DNA from: Trichomonas vaginalis G3
Taxonomy: Eukaryota > Parabasalia > Trichomonadida > Trichomonadidae
Direction: 5' to 3'
DNA length: 64,000 nt
NCBI RefSeq assembly: GCF_026262505.1
Contig: NC_067208.1
Coordinates: 6,023,962-6,087,961, forward strand
Part shown: piece after piece, positions 31,540 to 43,828 of the stretch
Layout: every line of letters begins with the position of its first letter
Numbering within the stretch: the stretch's first letter is position 1
Translations under genes and position numbers: made by a program
The notes under the pieces: model-generated
The model's input: the letters and a program-made list of their open reading frames with translations, nothing else
Told to the model about the DNA's origin: nothing
The model's database searches: none

Positions 31540-31993
31540 AAATTGTTACTTTTTATTACAAAATCATTAATATTGTTAATGTAAATCGCCATTATTAATT
31601 TTTCTTTTACTATATCAAGAGTTAGCTTATATTCTATGCTATTTTCGACATAAATTATACTATTATGTAGTCATAAGACCAAAATCAAATACTCTTACAG
31701 GATATATCAAACTATTGTATTTTCAAAGTTTTTCCAAATCATTACTGAATGAATATTTGAACAAACAATAAAGTCTACATCATCAGAGTACAATTCTATC
31801 GGTCATTTCTCTATACCCCGAATTTGATAAAAATTATATTGAAAGATTTTCAAAGCATGAAGATGTGACAGCAACATTTACCAATAAACATCAAAAATAT
31901 AAGCTAATTATTCTTGTTGAATAAAATAAAAATTAAAATATTTACATGATAAAATCATAAACAATAAAATAGGACATATAATCAATAATATAA
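31540..31993. other. Intergenic, AT-rich
   Basis: Between convergent genes; no feature seen. Confidence 0.5.
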
Positions 31994-33250
31994 TCACATA
32001 GAAAGATCCTTCTCCATCTTTCGAATAATACTGAGAAAATCAATATTATTTGATGTAATTTTCTCCAATAACGAAGAATATGCAGCAAAAATCATCATAT
32101 TGGTTCTCTTTGGGCAGAAATCTGTAGGCTGCTGGCATATCTTGCTAATTGATTCGTATAAAACGCTCTTCTGCGTTTCTGTTGTATTATCACCGAATTC
32201 AAGTAGTTTATCGATCAAATCAATATTACAGCTTGATTTCGGAGAAAGAATACTTCGAATACAGGTGTTGTAGATAATTCTACACAAAGTTTGCTTGGCA
32301 AATTCTGAATCATATTTGTTAGAAAGCTCGTGGTACAAAATGAACATTGTTAAATGAGAGTAAATGTTCATCTTGAGTTGTACAACGTTTTCTAAGTAAA
32401 ATTCAACAGAATTACCGCATGGATGATCAAAAAGTTGTAAAAACTTATTGAAATCATCATCGTGAGTAAGATAAACGTATATTACGTTGAAAATAAAGGA
32501 ACTAGGACCAAATCCAAGATCAGATTTCGGATTTTGGCTAAAATGATGGCGTAAGATTTGGGTAAAGATATAATCGAAGTTAGATTGCGATGCAACACAC
32601 CATGCATTAATAATTGCATTGGTAAAGTACTTTTCCGGTATCATATAATAGTAAATTAAGAAAGTCTTATTGAAAATAACTTTTGAAAAGTATCCAGCTG
32701 CAAGATTCGTGTTTGGAGGGACTTTTCCATTTGCAAGATACGATAAGAAAAATGACTCTAAAGATGATTTGTGGGAGTTCTTGAAAACCATATCAAGCAT
32801 TTCGCGTTTAACTTCTAAAATGAATTTGCGCTGATCAGTTCCGATATAAATGTAAAATCTTTTTTGATCGATATAATATTTTGCGCTTTCAGGCAAAACT
32901 TCCATGCGCTTGACATCTTCATCTACTAAGATACTGTATGTTGGAGAAAACAAGAAATATTGCTTTTGCAGCTTTTTACGAGAATCCGGTTTTAGAATTA
33001 GGAAAAATGCCTGTAGATTTGAAGGTATGGCTGTCAAACCACGCGGACTACTTATTTTCGCCATAGTTTCTGGTTTGCTGTCCTTCATTTCAACATCAAG
33101 ACGAGGAACAGACAAAGATCTAAGCGAATCTCCTAAAGTCGGGGCTCTTTCATAAGCTATTTGAACTCGTGGCTGCATAGAACTACTTAGAGATGAAACC
33201 CTTGATAGTAGGGCGTCATCGGTATTCAAATTCATTTTCGAGATTGACAT
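31994..33250 (-). CDS. Unknown 418-residue protein
   Basis: The frame extends 13 codons further upstream to a GTG, but the first ATG is at 33250, giving MSISKMNLNTDDALLS. Residues 1-80 are Ser-rich and probably disordered (SRVSSLSSSMQPR). Residues about 85-160 look like a beta-rich lipid- or protein-binding module (FFLILKPDSRKKLQKQYFLF, KRFYIYIGTDQRKFILEV). The rest is helical and contains NIYSHLTMFILYHELSNKYD and other Rho/RasGAP-like helices. A PH-like domain followed by an all-helical GAP-like domain is possible, but no arginine finger can be pinned down by eye. Confidence 0.75.
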   Translation of the reverse strand: MSISKMNLNTDDALLSRVSSLSSSMQPRVQIAYERAPTLGDSLRSLSVPRLDVEMKDSKPETMAKISSPRGLTAIPSNLQAFFLILKPDSRKKLQKQYFLFSPTYSILVDEDVKRMEVLPESAKYYIDQKRFYIYIGTDQRKFILEVKREMLDMVFKNSHKSSLESFFLSYLANGKVPPNTNLAAGYFSKVIFNKTFLIYYYMIPEKYFTNAIINAWCVASQSNFDYIFTQILRHHFSQNPKSDLGFGPSSFIFNVIYVYLTHDDDFNKFLQLFDHPCGNSVEFYLENVVQLKMNIYSHLTMFILYHELSNKYDSEFAKQTLCRIIYNTCIRSILSPKSSCNIDLIDKLLEFGDNTTETQKSVLYESISKICQQPTDFCPKRTNMMIFAAYSSLLEKITSNNIDFLSIIRKMEKDLSM

Positions 33251-34175
33251 AACGGCGATATTTCGATTTCTTTGTCGAAAATATTGCACAATATAGATTG
33301 ATCATTAAAAACAATCAAAATATTTAAATAGTATTCAAAATTTTTCAAAACATTTACGTTACATTGAAATCTTTGCCGAACTTGACTCCAAAACAGATAA
33401 AATATAATAAATAATCGTCATAAGAGCAACTTCATTTATCCATGTTCCAGAGATCCATAAAACCCTCGAAATCATGAAAATAATGAACTTTTGAACTAAT
33501 CAAATTAGCATTTTTCGTTGGTGACTCTTCCTTCACATTATATACCATCCTCACATCATGATTTAACAAATTATGCTACTATGAATACTCACAGATATCA
33601 TTATAGCATCGAGTGGGTATATCTTGATATGTAATGAGAATTTAATTTATAGTTGACAGCATATTATCATTACCAAAACTAATGTAACTATGAAACAAAA
33701 GATATTTTTTCCTATTACATAATCTATTACCATAGATTTCATATATTTTAGAAGTTGGCATGACAATTAAGTGAATACATCACTCTATGGTTTGATATAT
33801 AGTTATGCTTATATAGTTAGCTTTGATTTTTCGTTCTATTTCATATCACTTTCTTAGAATCTTTCCATTTCTAATCCTTCGCCTTGTTTATTCATATTAT
33901 CAAGCATTTCAATCAAATATATTAAATTGCTGGTACATCGCATAGATTATCCTCACATCATTGATTATATTTAAAAATCTATATATTTATTAGGGAAGTT
34001 GGATACAAAATCATTTTAAGCATGTTCAAACATCAGGACGAATCATAAGATATATTATCACTGCTAAGTGTTTGATTGTAAGAAGCCTTACTAGCATTTA
34101 ACTTTATTCATACATATTGTGCATGAACATAGAATTATAATTATAAAATCAATAAGCAGAATATAAGTTTAAAGG
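33251..34175. other. Intergenic host DNA left of the viral element
   Basis: AT-rich, no gene recognised. It ends with AATTT at 34176-34180, which is repeated after the element. Confidence 0.5.
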
Positions 34176-34180
<5 letters not shown>

Positions 34181-34212
<32 letters not shown>

Positions 34213-35460
34213 TAGTGGGGCTTCCAGGCACTTCGTGCCTTCTAGCCCTGAAGATGTTTAGTATAAATGAAGTCTTAGAGGACAAACATGACTATGAGTT
34301 TTGATATGACAAGATAGAATATGAGAGAGGTCCTATAAACCGGAGAAAGTGTTATATAAACATCTGTCATATTACTCAGAATATTATACAGAATTCAATA
34401 AAAATATATTTTAGGTGAAGAGGTGAGATTTCACCTGTTTTTTCACCTCTTTTCTCACCTCTTGAATTTTCATGAATTTCATCGTAAAGACTTTGTCAAG
34501 ATTTCATCGTAAAGACTTTGTCAAGATTTCATCGTAAAGACTTTGTCAAAACTTCATCGTAAAGACTTTGTCAAAACTTCATCGTAAAGACTTTGTCAAA
34601 ACTTCATCGTAAAGACTTTGTCAAGATTTCTTCGTAAAGACTTTGTCAAGATTTCTTCGTAAAGACTTTGTCAAAACTTCATCGTAATGAGCGTAAATCA
34701 GACAAAAATATATTTTAGGGTAGAAGGGTATATCTACCCCGTTTTCTACCCTCTTTTCTACCCCATATGTACTTACTGAAAAAGTATGTGTTCCATCTGT
34801 CATTTTACTCAGAATTTTACACCAAAAATAATGTTTAGGTGAAGAGGTGAGATTTCACCTGTTTTTCACCTAATTTTTCACCTCGTGAATTTTCATGAAT
34901 TTTACACCAAAATAATGTTTAGGTGAAGAGGTGAGATTTCACCTGTTTTTTCACCTCTTTTCTCACCTCTTGAATTTTCATGAAATTTACACCAAAAATA
35001 ATGTTTAGGTGAAGAGGTGAGATTTCACCTGTTTTTTCACCTAATTTTTCACCCTCTTGAATTTTCATGAAATTTACACCAAAAATATACTACTAGGGTC
35101 ATTTACGAAGAAATCTCAACAAAGTCTTTACGATGAAATCTTGACAAAGTCTTTACGAAGAAATCTCAACAAAGTCTTTACGAAGAAATCTCAACAAAAC
35201 ATAGACAAGAAAGTTCATGAGAAATTAGATGAAGAAGTCTTAACAAAGTCTTTACGAAGAAATTCATGAAAATTCAAGAGGTGAGAAATGAGGTGAAAAA
35301 AGAGGTGAAATCTCACCTCTTCACCTAAAATATATTTTTGGGTCATTTACGAAGAAATCTCAACAAAGTCTTTACGAAGAAGTCTTGACAAAACATTTAT
35401 GAAGAAATCTCAACAAAGTCTTTACGAAGAAGTCACAATAAACATCTGTCAAAAACCGCT
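34181..35460 (+). repeat. Left terminal inverted repeat with hairpin modules and 25-bp tandem repeats
   Basis: After the A run comes a terminal hairpin (34218-34248, AGGCAC-TTC-GTGCCT inside GGGCT/AGCCC). About 34470-34690 holds 25-bp repeats (CATCGTAAAGACTTTGTCAA). From 34413 to 35330 come several foldback modules of the type AGGTGAAGAGGTGA...TCACCTCTT. The outer ~200 bp match the right end, except that the left carries about 50 extra bases. Confidence 0.85.
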
Positions 35461-35477
35461 TTTTAACTTCACTTAAA

Positions 35478-36600
35478 ATGCCACGTAAGCTACGTAAGAA
35501 TATACGTAAGAGGAAGAGAGCATTGAAACATCCAATAGTAAAACTGACACCACAACAACAGTTGCAACAACAAATTATGAATGACCCCACTATGTTGCAA
35601 CAAATGTCAAGCAATCCTATGCTTTTAAACCGAGTTGTTGGTGCACAGAGTGGAGGTTTAAGAGCGGCACTTTTAGCGAAAATGGCAGGCTATGGTGGAG
35701 CTGCAGACGGAACAGCCTATAACCCTCAAAGTCAAATGAATTTGAGTTCACTCAAAAATCAAATAACAGATGTCAAAAAGTCAAACATAGACATACAGAA
35801 GCAAATAAGTGAAAACGAAAAGAAACTAGAATATGACAGACACACAAAGAAACTCAATGAGTTAAACGTAGAGAAAAAGAAGAAAGAAGAACAACTGAAA
35901 GAACTAAGTACAGAGGAATATGCGAAAAAGTGTCAGAAAAAGCAGCAGAAGTAGCAAAAATGGAACAAGATGTCATAAATTTGAAAAACCATACTACTCA
36001 ATATAAAATACTGAAAGATGAAGAGATAAAACAAAAAGCCCTGAAGACATATATGGATAGCGATGAGTATAAAAAGGAAGTTGAAGCAAATGTAAAGGCA
36101 GAAAAACTTTTACAGTTGCAAAACCAAACCGTACAGTATGAAAACTTAGCACAAGAAAGTAAAAATAACGACGCAGCCATGCAAAAGGCAATGAAAAGCG
36201 CAAATATATAAAAGCTAACAATGACTGGTTAGATGCCCAAGCCAACGCTAAAGCAGCCCAACTTATAGGGTCAATAAGGACAAAATACAAGCGGATGAAG
36301 ACAGTTCAAATGAAGCTTTAACAAATGCTGACTTTAAGAACGCCTTCGAAGCTCTTCATAGTAAGGTGAAACTAGTGAACGACTTCTCATCTGGAAAGAA
36401 ACTGAAGTCTGAAGTTTCGACAAAGAGTTAAAAGAAGTAGCACAAAATATGACGAAAATAACAGATGCAGCAACGAGACAGGCAGTTCAAAGTGCCTATG
36501 ACGCCGTTAGAGCAACTGTTGTGGAAAGTCAAGAAAAAGAGTTACAACAGACCAAAACAGACCTAGTAAATGCTTTCTTAAGAACGAAAAGTCAGTAGGA
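35478..36600 (+). pseudogene. Element coiled-coil, Q-rich structural-type gene (broken)
   Basis: Begins with a very basic segment (PRKLRKNIRKRKRALKHP) and a Gln-rich helix (LTPQQQLQQQIMNDPTMLQQ). A Gly/Ala-rich stretch and a long charged coiled coil (KNQITDVKKSNIDIQKQI, EKKKKEEQLKELST) follow. The basic N-terminus and capsid-adjacent position suggest a DNA-binding or virion core protein; this is inference. The copy at 62835 in the second element is nearly identical. It is broken here by a few interruptions. Confidence 0.6.
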
Positions 36601-36613
36601 CATTACGCTGCAG

Positions 36614-38768
36614 ATGAACATATGTGCCAGCTGGTGGAACTTATATACCAGCTGTTGGAATTTATATACCACAAACCCTCCAAGAGAAGCACCTGCACCA
36701 GGACTACCTAAAACATTTACATCGTCACATGGACACAGACACAGGCATGCACCAAAACCAACACAACAACCAACAGTTCAAAACCCTGCACAACAACCAA
36801 CAGTTCAAAACCCTGCACAACAACCAACAGTTCAAAATCCAGCACCACAACCAAAACCAGCACAACAACCACCTCCACAACCAGCACAGCAACCAACAGT
36901 TCAAAACCCTGCACAACAACAACCACAAACAGAGCAAGGACATAAAAGAAGTAGAGAACAAGGAAACCAAGAATTCTTAAAAATGCTTAAAGAAGAGTGT
37001 GGTTTCCCAGATACTGTTGACTTTAGTGACAGATATAAAGAAGCTATTGGAAAGTTCAAGGATGGAAATACTGACCCGAACCTATTTAGCTTTATGGCTC
37101 AGCACCAAAACGGATATAATCTCAAACCTGGAAAATACAAGCTCGCTAAGGGATATGATTTAATAGCATATCATCCAAATGACATGGATGAATTTACTCC
37201 GAGATATTTGATGTCAGAGCTAAATGACAATTCAACTTTCGTCATGAAACGCGTAAAAAATAGAGACGGAACGAAAGAACAAAAGCTTATGAATGCGGAT
37301 GACGTAGATAGGGAAATTGTTGAAAACGGTCTCGGAATATATGAAATGCCAGCAGATGAGGTACAAGGAAACTCCACAGGAAGAAGTTCAGATACAACCA
37401 GACATGGAAGAAATAGTTCAGCAACAACAGCTAGAAGAGCCTGAAGGAAACGAACAAGTCACTCCTTTGGAAACTAACTTCACAGAACTAGATGAAGATT
37501 TGGAACAGCCGAAAAATCTTGACCCTCAACAAGAGCATGAGGTGAATATGGAATCTTTCCAAGAGTCTAAGAAAGATTCGGCTGACATAGTAGAAGAATA
37601 TCGAAAAATGTTTGCCGACATACAAAAGACTCCAACACCAGATGAAAATATTCAGCATAGAATGGAAGAACTGAAAAAAAATGTACACAAATACAACAAC
37701 CCTTTTTACTTACGAGCATTTAACGTTCAATCTTCGGATGAACTCGGTGAAAATAAAAGGTTAAATTTCAAGAAAACATATAGAAATGAAACATTGTTTA
37801 AAGTTCATTCAGAACCTAACCAAGATGGAAACAAACCTACTTTTGTTTCTGCAGACGATGGAACTACAATGAGATGGGGTCATAAAGCTAACCCGGATAG
37901 GTGGTTCATAAACTTACAACCACAATTCCAAGAAGTTGTAGACGCAATGGAAGTGAATGGTGAACCAGATATAGCTGGTATTTTAAGCGCGGCTTTAATG
38001 CCATTGAAAGATATGAAAGATGCAGATATTTTGAACCAGTATGAAATGAACATGGCTGATGGAAATATAACACCTGACGTTCTAGAACATTTATCTCAAA
38101 GAACTACACAGAACCATAAAGATGGTATATTTGGTGAAGAGTTTAGAAAGAAAGTTAGGGAGATAGAAGGAAGAGAACCTATTGTACATGACCTTGCAAA
38201 CGAAAGTTTGCAAAATGTCATAAAAACTTACTTTGCAGACAATGAACCGAGAAGGGATGAATATTTAAGAAAACTCAAATGGACAGTACCAAATGAAATG
38301 TTAGTATTGAAAAACATGTTCCTTGACAAAATAAAACCAACTACAGAAATAAACGACGCAAGACTGAAAGATTGGGTAGAAGCTTTCCCATTCACAAAAG
38401 ATATAGTTGGTAACATGGAAAGAAAACCAGAATGGCTACAAAAACATATATTTGGAAACGAGCTTATTCCATATGGACAGGCACTGTTTGAAGAGCTTGA
38501 ACCGGAAACTCAGGACAGAGTCATGCAAACAATAAGCGACGACTCAAATACAGACTATGACAAACTCTTTCTAGGATATAGGTTACCTGAGATGGGCGAC
38601 CAGAGCCAAAAGGCAAAAAGGACATGGAAAATTTGCAACATACTAGATGAACATAATGCAAAGATGCAACAACTTCAAGCAGAGGGCAATGAAGGAAAAA
38701 GAAGAGTTAAAAACTCAGTCAGGAAGAAAGTAAAGCTTGGTCGGAGTGGGTTCTATTATGACATATAA
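36614..38768 (+). pseudogene. Element P/Q-repeat plus helical virion-type gene region
   Basis: The left part carries a low-complexity run of QQPTVQNPA units. The following parts are charged and helical, with segments such as MKRVKNRDGTKEQKLM and RYLMSELNDNSTF, and further on EYRKMFADIQKTPTPDENIQ and a basic end GKRRVKNSVRKKVKLGRSG. No known domain is recognised. Its place immediately before the capsid block and its large size suggest a virion component. The region looks broken at least once. Confidence 0.5.
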
Positions 38769-38800
38769 ATCCAACTATTCTATATTTTTACTCATATGAA

Positions 38801-40400
38801 ATGTACGCCGCTCAGAATATAACGCCAACAGTTTTGGATGCTATGAATGGAAATGTTTCCGAATGGTATAACGAATGCGACAATGCCATTAGAAGGTCAG
38901 AAATAGTTCCTGGAACTTACGAATATACAACTGCTGTTTCTTATGGAAACGTAGGTGAGTTTGGAGAAGGTTCTTCAACAACAGTAGATATTGCTTGCGA
39001 CAGGTTTCATATAATTTCTATTGACAACTCTTTCTTATACGTGGAACAAGACATTGAAATAAAACCTTCTGCCAAGTTGTCTGACAAGAAAGGTTGCAAT
39101 GGAATTTTCTATGTCGGATACCAATATGCTCCAGAAGTTTTCATGGATATAAGATATATTCTAACTCTGACTTAGTTCAAACAGTAACATGGCAAACTAT
39201 GAATGGTTCGCTTTGAGAAACTCAGTACAACCACAAGCTAGAGAACAAACAGACCAGTATGCAACTATTGAGAAAATAAGAAGACTTGACCCTAACGTTC
39301 CAGGAGTTTATGTTAACCTTTCTGGACAAACTGCAGCAGCAGTAACCAAAGTAAAACTGAAACTTAGAGTTCCTTTGTCATCTTTCCTCATCTTCAGGTT
39401 TTTAAGATACTTGCCAAACTGGGCAGGAAAAATTTCTATCGAACTTACTCCAAGCAAAATAACTTAGTCATTGCACCAACACAAGACCCATTCACTCTTA
39501 CAGAAGTAGTGGGAACAATAAAATGTCATTCGCGCGACTTTTGCAAAAAAAGTTGACTTAGACTTTGGTTTCTCAAACCTCAACACTGAAGTAAACTATT
39601 ATTTCAATGCTGCTGGAGATGCTTGGGACCCAGTTAAGTTCACATGCGAAAAATTTGAATGCAAGAGAATAGAAAGCAGACTTGCAGTCTATATGTTGAC
39701 CCAGATATTTTCAAATGCTTTAGCTGCCAAATATATTGCAGTTCCACTTATGTTCCTATACACCAAATATCTGTCAAAGACTTTGCAGGTGAAGTTGGAA
39801 ACCAAAGTGCTGACCCAGGTGCAAGAACAGATATTGCCTTAACAACTGCAATGAAACATGCAGATACTATGTTTGTACTGTTCAGACGAACTATAAATGA
39901 CTATTTCTTGCTTCTACAACCTGGTATTAAATACCATATAAACATAGATGGCAAATATTATCCAGAGAAGAATATTCTACAGTTGAGGATATGAGGTCAT
40001 ACAACTTGACATTAGATGCTATGAACTTTAACAACAACTTCACAACAACCATTAACCCTGAAATGCAAAGTTCTATTATGCCATATGTGAAAGTATGGAC
40101 TCATACAGGAGCTCAAAAAACTCAATATACAAATGGAGACCGTTCAAACTTTTGCTTGGCATTCCATTTGCTGACTCAGAAGACTTTATGGGTGGTATTT
40201 CAACTGTTGGTACAGTTCAAATACAATATACTGGTGACAGAGACGGTCCAGATGAATTGAAAGCAAAGAAGTTTACAAAACCAATAGCACTTTTCACAGA
40301 AGATGCTCTTTTGAAAATTCGTTCGATGAAACCTGCTGGGGCTCCTCAGATTGGTATAACGACAGCTTCCATCGAGCAGATTTTGGCAGCAGGTCAGTAA
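38801..40400 (+). pseudogene. Capsid-like block, probable double-jelly-roll major capsid protein (broken)
   Basis: Segments rich in beta strands include RFHIISIDNSFLYVEQDI near the start and GISTVGTVQIQYTGDRDG near the end. They fit the double-jelly-roll major capsid protein of Polintons and virophages, and the location upstream of the helicase and ATPase is right. The assignment rests on composition and position, not on a decisive motif. The gene is broken, with several interruptions. Confidence 0.5.
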
Positions 40401-40479
40401 GTTGTTCTTGAACTGACTTCTCTCCGTCAAATATTGACAGTACGCAGTTTTGATATAATATTGTATTATAAACTTACCT

Positions 40480-40738
40480 TTAGAAATATCGGTCAGTTTT
40501 TGTTATATTTTTGTCAACGTCAAGAACTTTCACCATTTCGGTTATACCAACTTTCTTTGCTTTATGAAAATATTTTGGTTCAGCAAAGACTGCTATTCTA
40601 TAACATTTTCCATTGTTTGTGTAAAAGACTATTCTGTCAATGTATTTGTATTGTTTGTGTGTGTAAACCTTGTTTTGCTTCAATTCGAAAGATACTCGAA
40701 TACGTCCATCTTTTTATTCTAAGTAAAATGTCATTTCC
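40480..40738 (-). other. Small unknown minus-strand coding-like segment
   Basis: The minus strand reads as a plausible small protein (KYIDRIVFYTNNGKCYRIAV, then EMVKVLDVDKNITKTD), lying opposite in direction to the capsid block. It appears broken. No family is recognised. Confidence 0.3.
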
Positions 40739-40769
40739 GAAAATAGAAGCGTAAGTGTTTCAAAAGGTT

Positions 40770-42096
40770 TAATGGCGGTGGCAGATGTGAAGTTAAATTC
40801 ACCAACTCAAACAAACAGTCAAAGTGTTGTTGTCAATGTCAAAGACAGAGATGTTTGAAGTGGGGAAACCATACGAAGACGAAGATGGTATAGCAATGTT
40901 CCTGTAAAAGAACAACCAACATATCCTGAAGTTAGCAGAGACTTAAGTTCTGTTGCAGATATTCGAAACGACTACCAACAACTTAAAGACAACTTAAAAC
41001 TCAGGAGAAGATTTGTCAAGCTTTGGGTATAATGTTAAACTTGGTCGAACACAACCCTGTAAAAGTGAACTCATATGTCATCGCACCTCATGAAGTTTTG
41101 AAAGAACTATGAAACTTTTGACAGAGGCAGACGATATAAACATCAAAGAAATAGAACCCGACATTGCTTGCTGTGGTGTTTTCATAATGTCATTGACAAG
41201 ATATACGTTATGAAAGGAGGTGAAACGTTGAACTTAAAATATAGTTTCCCAGACGTCATAAAAATATTGACGACCACAACATTTCATTAAATTTAGTTGC
41301 TAAGTAAATGGCAGAAGACACAATGGTTTATACTATTACGACTAAAACCTGAGTCATATAATTCTATAACAACAAACTTACAAAGTCTCAGGACGATATT
41401 GTAAACTAACTTTAAACACAATGACGACTAAAGCCTGTTTGCTCTTTTGACACCAGAAGACTTTATTGTTGTGAATGGTAAAAAATACTCCTTTGAAGAA
41501 TACTTACTCAGATATACCACCAACAGTTTGTTGACTTATTTAATACTTTAAGGACGGATGTAACATGTGCTGCACTAGAGCAGGTTTCATTATGTTTGGA
41601 TGTCGACTGAGTTTAGTATAAACGATATGAGCTATAATACAAAACTTATATCTGGTTTTTTACTACCAACAGTTTCCTATAACAGGAAAAGGTGTCATAC
41701 AAGGAATGTCTGTTCCATTGACTTTAAGTACACCTATTTTATATATGTTTCAAACTTAGGTTCAAAGTGCTATTCGAATGTCGACAGAAACTACTATGAC
41801 CAAAAGATACTCATGCGTATAAACAACACTTTCTCTGCTGGTTTGCCTATTGTTCATTCGAATGCAGAGTTTTCAGCTTTAGTGAACTCAAACACTTTAG
41901 CAAACATAAACTTAACCTAGTTGACGCAAACTTTGTTCCTGTAAAACTTTTATGTCCTATGTATTTGTCAATGACGGCAGAAAGTTTCGAATTGGAAGAT
42001 GCAACTGGTGAAAGTATTGTACTACAAGAACAACTTCAACAACAAATAGCTCAAGAACAACAAATGGAACAAATGCAACAACAAAGTCAAGAATAA
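40770..42096 (+). pseudogene. Minor capsid/penton-type region (broken)
   Basis: Fragments here are beta-rich (for example FSINDMSYNTKLISGFLLP and FVPVKLLCPMYLSMTAESFE), and the end is a Gln-rich tail (QEQLQQQIAQEQQMEQMQQQ). In Polintons the minor capsid (penton) gene stands next to the major capsid gene, which is the main basis of this call. It is broken with several interruptions. Confidence 0.35.
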
Positions 42097-42259
42097 AAAA
42101 AATATTTTTTTTTTTTATAAAATGTACAGAATAGATGTTTCAGATTTTTTATGACTTCCAAGCATTCAGAAATATGTGTCCATTTCGAGACTATAACAAA
42201 GCAGTCGAGAATTTGAAACGTTTAGTCATTTATGTTGACTCTGCCCAGAATGTTATGTC

Positions 42260-43357
42260 ATGAAAGAATGGGATGTTGTCTTTAACAAACCAAGAGCAAC
42301 CATAGTTTCAGAACAAGAATGTAGACAGAAACTTAAGAAAATAAAAGTCGTACAAGTTGGTATGAAGATGTTAGATGCTTGGGATATCTTATTGTCAAAA
42401 CTTGAAGATTTTTCAGTTCGTGGTATAAAGTTCTATACACCATCTCCAAACTTCTATTCTATCTTCACTGGATATAAATACGAACAAGTAGAATGGAAAG
42501 AAAATGTTATAGAAGCTTGGTTAGACCATGTCAAAGAAATTATATGCAATGGAAACGAAAGAGTCTATGAGTATATCTTATGTTGGTTTGCAAACATCTT
42601 ACAACATCCAAGTGCTAAAAATGAAACTGCTCTCATTGTAATTGGAAAACAAGGAACAGGTAAGAACACTTTCTTTACAGATATTTTGTGCAAACTGTTA
42701 GAGGGCTATTCGAACCCGAATATGACAAACTTAGAAAACATCTGCGGTAAATTTAACTCTTCAATAGAGAATATGAAACTTATAGTATGTAACGAACTTC
42801 AAAGTATAGATACAACAAAGGTTTTAAACTCAGATGCTTTGAAGAGTCTTATAACAGACAAAGTTGGAGTTGTTGAAAGAAAATATAAAGACCAAAGAGT
42901 TTGTGAAAATGTTGCAAACTTCGTCATGGTTTCAAACAACGCCGTTCCGATGAAGTTAGAAAGTTCTGACAGAAGATATGTAGTTGTCAGAACGTCAGAA
43001 GCTCATATGCAAGATACAGAATATTTTGACGACTTAGCAGAAACTTTGACATCTGACTTTTACAACCACTTGTTCTCATATTTCATGACATTAGATATTT
43101 CTAAGTTCAATCCAAGACAAATTCCACATACCGAAGAAAGACAAACATTGTTAGAAGCAAACAAGAGTGTATATGAACTGTTTATAGATGAGACTAACTT
43201 TGAGTGTTTAGATGAAAGGTCATTATATGATGAATATAAACAGTATTGTCAAGAGTATGGTTATATGACAGCTTCTAAACGAACATTCTTGGCAAATGTC
43301 AAAAGTCTTTTAGACGTTCAGAACGGCGTATATACAAAGAAAAATTTTTCTGAGTAA
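42260..43357 (+). CDS. SF3 helicase (D5/primase-helicase type) of the element
   Basis: The 365-residue frame has the superfamily-3 layout: Walker A ALIVIGKQGTGKNTFFTDIL (about 125-145), then Walker B-type NMKLIVCNELQSI and motif C-like VCENVANFVMVSNNAVPM followed by a DRRYVVVRTS segment. SF3 helicases unwind DNA at viral replication origins; D5-type ones are found in poxviruses, virophages and Polinton-like viruses. The N-terminal primase part expected for full D5 proteins is not clear, and the true start may lie upstream. It looks intact across the helicase core. Confidence 0.88.
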   Translation: MKEWDVVFNKPRATIVSEQECRQKLKKIKVVQVGMKMLDAWDILLSKLEDFSVRGIKFYTPSPNFYSIFTGYKYEQVEWKENVIEAWLDHVKEIICNGNERVYEYILCWFANILQHPSAKNETALIVIGKQGTGKNTFFTDILCKLLEGYSNPNMTNLENICGKFNSSIENMKLIVCNELQSIDTTKVLNSDALKSLITDKVGVVERKYKDQRVCENVANFVMVSNNAVPMKLESSDRRYVVVRTSEAHMQDTEYFDDLAETLTSDFYNHLFSYFMTLDISKFNPRQIPHTEERQTLLEANKSVYELFIDETNFECLDERSLYDEYKQYCQEYGYMTASKRTFLANVKSLLDVQNGVYTKKNFSE

Positions 43358-43392
43358 ATTTAAAAAAAACATTTTTTTATCCGATAGAAAAG

Positions 43393-43812
43393 ATGGCAAA
43401 ATTCATCTCAGTAAACAAGTACATGACAGAAGTCAAAGAAGAACTAGACCCATTCGCTTATTTGAATGTTTACTTCTACCATTTTGAAAAGTCTTCATTC
43501 AGCAAAGTTTGGAACATCGAACCAGTTAAGTTTGCTATTGTGACTAAAAATGGTGCGAAATTTGAAGACTTAGACATAGAAGGTTTGTTAGCAGTCAAAG
43601 AAAATTTTGACAGAAGGTTCTCAAACCTTAAAGAAGGCAAAGCATACAAACTTGTTATACCTTATGAACCAAAGAAAGCAGACGACTATGAATATTATGA
43701 GTCTAAGATAGTTGAAGTTCAAGGTAAATTAGGTAAAAAGATTTTAGAGTCTAAGCCAGTGTTTGCTCCTAAAGAGGAAGAGAACATTGACATTGACCCA
43801 GAAATGTTCTAA
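43393..43812 (+). CDS. Unknown small element protein (139 residues)
   Basis: Starts MAKFISVNKYMTEVKEE and ends in an acidic tail (EEENIDIDPEMF). The middle is beta-rich (KFAIVTKNGAKFEDLDIEG, AYKLVIPYEPKKADDYEYYE). A compact fold with an acidic tail, next to the helicase, recalls viral single-stranded DNA-binding proteins, but this is only a hint. It lies 35 bp after the helicase stop and looks whole. Confidence 0.6.
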   Translation: MAKFISVNKYMTEVKEELDPFAYLNVYFYHFEKSSFSKVWNIEPVKFAIVTKNGAKFEDLDIEGLLAVKENFDRRFSNLKEGKAYKLVIPYEPKKADDYEYYESKIVEVQGKLGKKILESKPVFAPKEEENIDIDPEMF

Positions 43813-43828
43813 AAATAAAATTTTATTT

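Noticed and set aside
34490-35269. Peptide repeats of the type TKSLRRNLDKVF in the left terminal repeat
   Set aside because: Translation of the 25-bp tandem repeat; 25 is not a multiple of three, and the right end has different frames open.
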